NCBI GenBank assembly: GCA_030141605.1
Contig: JAQGDQ010000050.1
Span: 261,971 to 321,970 of the forward strand
Source: Tubiluchus corallicola
Taxonomy: Eukaryota > Priapulida > Priapulimorpha > Priapulimorphida > Tubiluchidae
Reading direction: 5' to 3'
DNA: 60,000 nt
This document shows, one piece after another, positions 51,686-60,000 of this stretch (the stretch's first letter is position 1; every line of letters starts with the position of its first letter). A program made the translations under genes and the position numbers. The notes beneath the pieces are model-generated. The model was not told the origin of the DNA and did no database searches. It saw only the letters and a list, made by a program, of their open reading frames with translations.

Positions 51686-53699
51686 AACAACAACAATTAT
51701 CCTGTCAGATTCTCAAGGGCTTTAATTACACTGCTGCGATAAAAATAAGTTATGTGCGCAGAAACAAGTGAATGAAGCTGTCACGTAGACAAACAATCCA
51801 CAGGATACAATTAGCCCAGCCCTCATTGTTTAAGTTATACACGTGTAACTGGGTTATATTAAATGAATTAGTACATTTTAGTTACGCCCTTTGCTTTAAG
51901 GCACGATGAAAGCGGAGCTCATAGTTCACGCACGATAGACAAGCATTTATTTTTGTTTTCTGGGTCTGCGTCAAGAATACATAATGCTTTTTAAAATTGA
52001 ATTTGAGAACAGTTTTATGGCTCGACCTGCATTTAGTTCCGCAGATTAGTTAGCGAGTAGATGTTGTTCAGTGATACATTAATCATTATAAACATTCTTT
52101 TTAGGCTTTGCACGTCCAGACTTAACTTACTTGAGAAAACAAGACAAATCTTTGTCACACAGACTGTCATAAAACACCTGAACGCGCGTCAGCAGACTCA
52201 CACATGACCTTTTAGTTCACTTTTTCTTGTAGCGTGAAACGTGGTCGTACCTTTGCTAGTAGAGAAATTGTTTAAACCAAAATAACGAATTACTCTTTTA
52301 TCACTATAAGTTCCAATGTGCAAACAATAAGAAGTGCTAGTTGCCTGTGTAATATAATTGTATATTTTTTCCGACTGATTCATTTGATCTTGCCTAGGTC
52401 ACTAAACGTTATTATTAGTACATAAACGTTAGTATAAATGTTATTACATTTGTTTTACCAAAGCTCATTTGAAAGTGCAAAATATAATTCAATTATAGAT
52501 TATATATTGTCTATTTATATATAGAGTCTATTGTCCATAAATGATGTCCAGACTTTTTGACGATCTGTCATTGCTGTATTTTTTAATTCATCCATTTCAT
52601 TTTTCAACATGTTTGCCCCAGGTGATGGATGTTGAACTAGGCTATTCATTCTTCACGACCCATATCTATATACAGTATGCAATCAGCATTTTCTAGTTAC
52701 GTGAAACTGTGCTACAATTATATAACATAATCATAGTTTTTAGCAATGCAAAATGCCAGTACGCTTTACCAGCAGTTCTCGTTTTTTTATGTTGTAAAAG
52801 CTGCTTGGTCACAAAGGGGATTTCCTAATTTCAGCTGTTTTTATGCTAAGCAAGATTAGTTCCTGGCATCCACATTAGGACTTAATCACGCCTATTTATG
52901 AGCATTTAAGTCAAGGTATGCACCGATCTACCTTTGGTGCCATCCCAAATTCAAGTATGAGAGCTTCTGGGTAAGGTATAAGAACCCGAGAGAGGAAAAG
53001 TAAAAAAAACATGGACTAACAGTTTTTTCAAAATTTATCTAAAAATTTACAAATAACGTACCCATGTAATGATTAAATCCTGAAAACCTTGTTTAGTAGT
53101 TTCTTTGCTACACTTCCGTTCGTTTACACACAAAATCACGATATTATAATAAGATTCATTATGGGTTTTAAAGCACATCACTTGTCACTATAGATTTTGG
53201 GTAGATTGCGTTTTAAAACGGCTTCTTTGTTTTAAAGTAGACATTTTATAAAAAAGGACAGGCCTTGTGGCGAAAATAACTGCTTCGTCGAAAATTAGTG
53301 ATTGTGCCAGATAGTTAAAACCGTTTATAGAAATTTTTAGTGTGGTAAACTCGATATTTTATCTATGTAGTATAAAACTTGTTTATAATTTTTGCGTGGA
53401 ATTGTTAATAACTTGTTCTCGCGGCCTACATTTTATGTTTTTGATGTGAGTTTTTATTGTATATGACTTCGTGTGATTTTATTTGCGCATTGTTTACGCA
53501 TTTACTTTCGCTTTAGCTTTAGGCAAGAGATCAAAAATATAATTTATATACAGAGAGATGTTTATAACGTGTTTTATTAAGCAGGTGTTTTTAGAACTTC
53601 ACTGTTTATTATCTTTCTTGATCCAGATGTTGATTCTTATAACGATTACCCGGCAGTTTTTTCATAGATTTATGTTAAATGCTCGCATTAGCCAAGCAC
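50683..53699 (+). other. intron continuation
   Basis: A compound microsatellite at 51645-51695 passes from (CGG)n to (CGA)n to (CAA)n. No exon was recognised. Confidence 0.45.
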
Positions 53700-54325
53700 A
53701 TTTAAAGGAAGACAGGATGATTTTTCATATACTACCCCATTTTCAAGTCTGATGAAAAGCATACGTTTTAATACAATTAATACTGCAAAAACGTTTCTGA
53801 TAATTAAATAATAGATTAAACACATAATAAACGGCGGGCTAGCCCATTTATTAATGACATCACAAACTAACATAATTTTCAAATGCGAAAAGATTCCAAG
53901 AGTGTGTTGCACGTGTTTGGGAAAGCGAAAATTGAAGTACAGTGCTACTGTAAGACATTCAGTGTGTTGTACTAAAACTAGGCAAGTTTTAAAATAAAAT
54001 TCAAATTTTAAATTTACCGCTCTGCCACGTTTGAGCTGTCGAACGCGTGTAGTTCGTCAGAACCTAACACATTTGAACTGAGAGGTACAGCACCTGTTTT
54101 TGTGGAATGCGCTTCCAAAATGCAGGTGCTAGTGCCCGTCTAACCAGCGAATGGCGACATGCATGTGACAGCGAGGAACTAGTGGCACGAACGTGAAATT
54201 GTGTTTGTGTGCTAATAATTCCTTCACGTAAGACATTTTTTGAAAAAATAGTATGCTTTCTTTCAATATTTTAAAGAGTTGATTGTTTTGACCTACAGTT
54301 TTAGATTGGGTCCGGTTTTGTTTTA
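53700..54325 (-). repeat. dispersed repeat X, copy 2 (inverted)
   Basis: Reverse-complement match to 4354-4955 over about 600 bp with scattered substitutions and small indels. One end is the AAAACCGGACCC block (about 54309-54322) and the other is TTCCTTTAAA (about 53700), where copy 1 meets repeat Y. No Y sequence follows here. Confidence 0.8.
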
Positions 54326-55714
54326 ATTGAAAACGAGCAGTATAAAAAATCAACATCAGTTCTTTAAATTCTGGATCCTCATGCGAGATAATTGTGGCAA
54401 ACTGCTTCTCCCTCATATCGGCTATTATACTTTTTAGAAGATGACCCAAACCCTACTACCAAGTCATCAGACAGTTACTCCGTACTAACTCTGTCCTACA
54501 TTAATTTCAAGAAATGTCCATTGCTTAGTTTAGCTCAGAAACGTTTACTTCTGTTACCTTATTAACATCAACACTTCGGCCTTTAAAATCACAGGTAAAA
54601 AAGTCTCAGAAAAAAGTCACAGGAAAAACCTCAGAAAGAAAAATGTCGCAGGAAAAAATCAAAGGAAAAAAGAAATAACCCTAGCCTTAACCCCTAACTC
54701 TAACTCTTAGAGGTATTGAACAGAACGTGATTTTTTCACATAGGCCTACCTGTAATGCCATCATATATAAATAGTGATGTCAATTCGTACAAGTCTTGTA
54801 TTCCCGATTAATAACTGATTGAAGTGTTTTTTGTTTAATTACTTTAATTGTTTACCTTACTTAAATGAATTGTGATTGTACATGGAGAATATTTGCTACA
54901 CTTCTGGAAGTCCTTTTCCCATTAGCCAGTCCCATAAAAATTCCATGCTTTCACCTGTTTTTTCCGTTTTTTAAAAATGTTAAAAATTGAACTTACATGG
55001 CGCAAACTTTCTATGAACGCCTAATTATATAGTAATACAATCATCCTAAAATGGTAGCCTACTGCAGTTAGTGCTTTATTTTTTGCTCTATTAGCCTTTC
55101 TTGAATCGACCAAAATGCAAATGACATGGTCCAAATCTCAGAGCAAACTTGGTCCAGACTCCAGTGGCGAGTAATCGATCTCTCATCTAACGCTCTGTAC
55201 GAGCCTGTGGTAGGGCTAGTTAGTCAATCAGTCAGTTAAAAGGTAATTTACTTAAACAGTATTATTATATCTAATTTTCAACGTCTACTGCCCACTTCAT
55301 TCCTTTCAGCTTATCGCACTATAGCCAGGCTTAGAAAAATGTACTTTATATTCACATCCACATTTGTGTGGTCACATGTAGTCGGTTTATTGAACCCGTT
55401 CATGGGATTATAATGCCGGAGGACGTGTAGGTTTTAATTACTCAAATAAATGGAATAATAATGCTCAGTAATTGTACTGTTTTCGTAATTTGTATGTACG
55501 GTTCGTAAGCATCTGTGACTTTGGGTTAACCACCCCAGTTCACAGTTCAATCAGCGCAATAAACGTTTTTAACATACAAGTAACAGATAAATTTAATTTA
55601 CATGTGCTGTAGTATAGCCAAAGACTTAATTACCTAGCTACGAACAAGATAATGAACAACTTTTAATTTAGTTTAGTAATTTTTACTTCCTTCAAATACA
55701 AATCAAGGCAAGGA
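54326..55714 (+). other. intron continuation with short A-rich minisatellite
   Basis: 54596-54675 holds imperfect tandem units of the type AAAAAAGTCACAGG. It is followed at 54677-54707 by CCCTAA-like words. A minus-strand open segment 54326-54449 has no recognised homology. Confidence 0.4.
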
Positions 55715-55844
55715 GTTTACAATTCCCCACTCAATTAAATACCCTAACTCTAACCCTATCCCTAACCCCTACCCTAACCCTAACCCTAACTCTAACCCTA
55801 ATCCACTTCACAAGCTAATTTCTGGTGCGTGGAGAATTGTAAAC
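55715..55844. repeat. telomere-like (CCCTAA)n tract framed by 16-bp inverted repeats
   Basis: 55739-55803 is a degenerate array of CCCTAA with CTCTAA, CCCTAT and CCCCTA variants. On either side lie GTTTACAATTCCCCAC (55715-55730) and its inverted match GTGGAGAATTGTAAAC (55829-55844), identical at 15 of 16 positions. It could be an interstitial telomeric repeat or the core of a small inverted-repeat element. Confidence 0.85.
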
Positions 55845-56778
55845 TTTAGCCCAAATCACGTTACATTTCGTAAAATCGATAAAATAAGACGAAAATTATT
55901 CAGTCTGGAAGAAAAAGTAATGAAAGTATTAACATTAACCTAAAGTATTAGCGTTTTAATCTGCTTATATCAATGGCAAGGCTATTACACTAAAAAGCGC
56001 ATAACGGAGAAGAGAGCAGTATCCCCCAAAATACCACCCGCATTTGAACGGAATCCGTCTGGGTTAAACACTGACTATTGGGCAGGAAGCTAGGAGTATT
56101 TTGTAGCTCACGTTGCGATTCAATTTTTAAGGACCGTTTTGACACTTACGTAACGCCCCTTTATCGAAACTGTAGAGTTGGACAACTCAGCAAGAGACTC
56201 TATATCGGCTGTTCTTTTAATGAGATAAACAACTTGTCGTTCAAGATTAAGATATTAGAGATTTTATAAGCCCATAGGTATAAATGTCTCAGTCTTGACG
56301 ACTTTTACGAAATTTGTTTTGGAATATTAGCTCGTTTCTAATAATTAATCTGACAATTTGCAACGAAGACTATTCATAAACGCGTAACTGTTCATCGGAC
56401 TCTTTAGAACTTTCATCACTACATATAAATCGTTACTGAATGACCCATTTATAATTCATTGTACTTCAATTAAAAATTGCGATTCATAAACGCGTCGAAT
56501 TATCTATTTTACTCTGTATAGCTTATTAGAGTAACATAGTTGTAATTTTCCAATATAGTCTGTTATGAAACATGAATTTCTACACAAATGCAATAGCATG
56601 GCGCTTGTAACAAGCGTCGATGTTGAGCGAATGCCGTCATGTACAACGCGATGGTCTGAACTTGCAATTGGTCACTGTGAAGTCTTTGTTATACCGTTAT
56701 TCTTGATAAAATGATTAACTAAAATTTGTAATTATTTTATGAATTTAAATTAATGTTTGTGCTTGTCTTTATTTCTAG
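55845..56778 (+). other. end of the 20-kb intron
   Basis: Nothing recognised before the acceptor at 56771-56778 (TTTATTTCTAG). Confidence 0.45.
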
Positions 56779-56887
56779 GTCTCGCCCGCTTAGAAACCCC
56801 AGAAGGCATTCATGTCCGAATCCGGTTGATCACTCTGGTGCTGTCATTTGTGAAATCTACGATTCCAATGAAAACCTGTGGCATGCG
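56779..56887 (+). CDS. 109-nt internal exon of the long gene
   Basis: Acceptor CTTTATTTCTAG, donor GCG|GTAATT (weak but usable). With two bases carried in, it reads R-S-R-P-L-R-N-P-R-R-H-S-C-P-N-P, then VICEIYDSNENLWHA, and ends in phase 0. There is no stop in frame until 20 bp into the intron. It adds another acidic tyrosine site (EIYDSNEN), in keeping with the YxDI sites of the first exon. Confidence 0.65.
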
Positions 56888-58689
56888 GTAATTAAGATTT
56901 AAAACTTTAATGCTTTCCAGTATGTTTACAAAGTACTTTGTTATTGTGAAGATATTTGGTGTCTTTTGTTACTAAAAGCTTCAGAAGATATAGGCGGCCG
57001 CATGTCTTTTTGAGCAAACTGACACTCTAATTAGATGTCTTGAAAGCTGGTAATTATATAGGTCGCGTAGCTGAATAATGTAACGTTCCTGAATTTCCAG
57101 TTATTGTGCGTTATTGTTTTTAGAAATTTAATAATGATTCAGTTAACACGTGCCAGAACTTTCCGTTAGGCCTGCAGCACTAGTAATTACCTTAATTATA
57201 ACCTAAAACCAAAAATGGCATAATACAGATAATATTTAGGCCTTTAGAACGATTCATCCGAGCGCCCACCGTGATCGCACAGATGTTTCCCTTGCCCTAT
57301 TATTACAAACAAGAAAATTACTGTAATACAATTTAAGAATACGTCAATATGACTTTGTAATTTTGTTGCCAGTTATTGACTTTTCTACAAACGATTCCTT
57401 GTTTAAAGTTAAAGGCGCAAATGTTTAGACCTGGGTCAAAGGCGGCCTTTCTGTTGCTCCTTAACATCATTCAGAATGGTAATTTTGTGCCAAATTCTAA
57501 GAAGATTTCAAAAATCTGTCTGTTGTCTAAGATTCATCTTTCAATGCCACGAGTCTTGAAAATTCGGGTTAGTAGTTCGTTGTTTTGGCAGTTGAATGAA
57601 TGAGCGTTGTTTGGTCCTTTACCACTTGATTGATGTATATTTGTAAGACAAAACTTCAAAAAATTGACTGTAGAATGTTCTACTAATAATAGACTTCATA
57701 AACGCACAATAAAACGCGGCGTTTACTAAGTACAGCCGAATGATTTTTCGGACGCAGCAATTATCTCTAAAGTGAACTAATGTACATGTAGTTTAAAACA
57801 AGCAACAAGCAACAGTTCCGCATTGAAGAAAGTCGCACAAATAGCACTATACTTTTCATTACACTTCATTTTGAAATTAGAATTAACAAATCATTTAAGA
57901 ACAATAATTACTCATAAATGATTTATTATAAATAATTCAAAAAGTTAAATAGACCTATAGGTGAAACACTTAAAAAACAACTCGTAAATGGCCATATTCT
58001 GGCCTGAACTGATTTTGGTAGGAGGCAGAAGACAAACCTATGCGATTAAGAGTCACCCTGCCATCAAACAATTAAGTCGATAGCTCAGAAGCCTTTAAAA
58101 TATCAGGATGAGTCTTAAGTGGACGCACCAGTTATTTGTATAATTTGCAAAACCACGTTGGATTGAAAATATGTCTGTGCAACAGTGCAATCGTTAAAAA
58201 TGAATAAGCCTTTCTCGGCAGACATAAACAACAACAGATTGGACATAAACAGCAATTATTTAAAAGTTGGATAAAGATGAAAGAGCAAAAATCTGAACAC
58301 AATCTGGTCTTTTAATTTTAGTTTTCCAAATAGATTATGAGTTGGAAAAACGGTCCATTTCCACGACGTATCACGCCCCGTTGATTTTTCCCCAATCTAG
58401 GTATACCAACAGGATTTTTTCCCATTTAAATTCACTCGTTGTCGCCATCATCATCATCTTCACAACCGTTGTTGTCTTTTGCACCATTTTCTTCACAGAC
58501 TTCGTTTGATCATGCAGTTTGTGTTGTAACGTCAGAATTTTTATTCTTAAAGTATTAAAATTGAAATATTCAGTTTGGTTTACCTCTGAGAAAAGTGCCT
58601 TGTTCTGAAATATCTAAGCAAGGTAAATCAGTTCATTAACTTACAAAACCGTCTTTTCTGCATTGCTAACTAAAGCGTGTTCATCCTTC
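56888..58689 (+). other. 2.6-kb intron, first part
   Basis: No exon was recognised. The intron spans 56888-59513 and its 3' part holds repeat Y copy 3 and a GAT/GAC microsatellite (59300-59375). Confidence 0.45.
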
Positions 58690-59285
58690 TTGCTTTAAAG
58701 GGAACAACTATGTCACTTAGCATGGTAAGTTTATTTTACTGTTACCACTTAAAGTTAGAAAAATATAAAAAATAAGAAATTTGCAAAAAACTGTCTATAA
58801 AGTATAAAGTTAATAGGCACGGTAGTAGCCGCCATTTACTCGAAAGTTGTAACGTAACTGGTGGCCTTCGTGACTTTTTGTAAGTGCATCGTGGCTTTCC
58901 GTAAGCACGCACCGAATAAGCTAATTCAAACTTCTGCAACTTACCTAAGGTTTATGCAAATATAACAAAATTAGCTATCTAATTTTTCGTAAAAACTTAC
59001 TATAGTTGTGATAGAAATTGACAGTGCGCTGCTTTTGTTCAGTCGGTGAAAGACGTCATTGGTGAAAAAATTGGCATTCAAATTGTGAGTGCCCATGCGC
59101 CCAAGCAACTTTAAGGTTATTTTCTTAATTACACAAGGCACTTATCACACTTTTATTATTAATTTTCTAACATTTTTTACAAACGTTGGAATAAGTGAAG
59201 TTCCTAGAAGGCTTGGTCTTTCCTTTAGTTAGTTTGCATAATAGAAGGAAGCTCAAATTCTTTCAAGTAACCGAATTGTTTGATT
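58690..59285 (+). repeat. dispersed repeat Y, copy 3 (long form)
   Basis: Matches 32005-32672 in inverted orientation and 4945-5250 directly. It has CTTTAAAGGGAA at the left, then TCACTTAGCATG, GGCACGGTAGTAGCCGCCAT, GTAAAAACTTAC and AGGCTTGGTCTTTCCTTT in order. It inserts just upstream of the exon at 59514. Confidence 0.85.
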
Positions 59286-59513
59286 TTGTCGTCCTAGTCT
59301 TGATGATGACGATAACGATTATGATAATATGGCTATGACGATGACGATGATGATGACAATGATGATAATAATAACATGATTCAAAAGAAGTAACAGTTAT
59401 ACTGCTAACTTTCCTTAGTTAACTTTCCTCATTTGACTGAAATCAGTCTGCAACACCATTTTTTTTAATTATAAACTAGGTAATGAAATTTATTATAAGT
59501 AATTTTATTTCAG

Positions 59514-60000
59514 AGGGATCTCACGACGGAATTTATTTCTGATGAAGATGATGTGTGGTATTCAGATTCTTCATTCACTGATGACGAAGATGAATCAGAA
59601 GAGGCAATAATGAAAAGGAAATGTGCTTTGTTTCAGGAAGTACACAACGAGTTAAAGTCTCGCCTTGGGGAACGTTCTATGTCCGTGCCAAATAGACTTA
59701 ATTTAATTGGGATTGTTAATAGTAATGTTGAGCCAAACAGAGGTCCATGCAAGCGACGCAGGAGCCGGCGTAAGTCATCAGCGAGTGTGTGGGACATCAC
59801 GCGATTCTTTAAAGCAGAATCAGCTAAAGAAAAAGTATCGACTACAGCGCGGCTAAAAAATCTTGTGAACAAAAAATTTGGTAAAATCGTAAAAAGCAGA
59901 AGTACCAGTAATCTTCATATTCAGAAAACATTGCTTGGTGACAACTATGATAAATACTCACAGATATCGTCACCAATTTTCCATGTTGGAAATGTGACAC
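59514..60000 (+). CDS. internal exon of the long gene, running off the window
   Basis: Acceptor TAATTTTATTTCAG at 59513, phase 0, open for 162 codons to the window edge. It begins R-D-L-T-T-E-F and has a very acidic block (SDEDDVWYSDSSFTDDEDE) and then a basic block (CKRRRSRRKSSASVWDITRF). A second basic helix-like stretch follows (LKNLVNKKFGKIVKSRSTSN), then the tyrosine-rich end GDNYDKYSQISS. Acidic-then-basic segments followed by Tyr sites precede the DH domain in FGD5/FGD6-type proteins, the basis for my tentative assignment. Any DH, PH or FYVE domain would be in later exons beyond 60000. Coding status is strong; identity is not. Confidence 0.75.

Noticed and set aside
51601-51740. Open frame with poly-Gly, poly-Asp and poly-Asn
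   Set aside because: It is a compound CGG/CGA/CAA microsatellite without splice signals or a start.
55739-55803. True chromosome end
   Set aside because: The tract is short and degenerate, and coding exons continue on the far side.

Overview
This looks like AT-rich nuclear DNA from an animal, most likely a non-arthropod invertebrate. The evidence is spliced genes with GT-AG introns of 0.1 to 20 kb, intronless rhodopsin-type GPCR genes, a gustatory-receptor-like (GRL) gene, a CYP2-type P450 exon, tRNA-derived SINEs, many microsatellites and a degenerate (CCCTAA)n tract. The species cannot be named from the sequence. Many of the short open frames are microsatellites or shadows. The real coding content only appears when splice sites are read by eye.

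Layout. 1-6 kb: a 5'-truncated LINE end (about 1.7-2.2 kb), the last exon of a cytochrome P450 (3112-3290, +), a dispersed repeat (4.35-5.25 kb) and a 450-bp trinucleotide satellite (5.7-6.2 kb). 6-20 kb: mostly non-coding, with an intronless divergent GPCR at 12589-13572 (+) and a duplicated polypyrimidine block at 17.1-18.0 kb. 20.4-60 kb: one long + strand gene, read here as exons 20391-22706, 36733-36781, 56779-56887 and 59514 to beyond the window, with compatible phases and no stop. It encodes a long disordered protein with proline motifs and repeated Tyr-x-Asp-Ile sites, tentatively the N-terminal half of an FGD5/FGD6-like Rho exchange factor. An extra exon with its own ATG (50618-50682) ends in the same phase as the 49-nt exon and could be an alternative start.

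Two complete receptor genes appear to sit inside introns of that gene: an intronless class A GPCR (28714-29709, +) in the 14-kb intron and, antisense, a four-exon GRL gene (44315 down to 41896, -) in the 20-kb intron. The GRL gene is the best find. Only its first exon is an obvious ORF. Three small phase-0 exons downstream complete a 409-residue protein ending in the family's TYhhhhhQF signature.

The rest is introns and intergenic DNA holding SINEs, long near-perfect hairpins, a repeat family in direct and inverted copies, microsatellites and a telomere-like tract flanked by inverted repeats.
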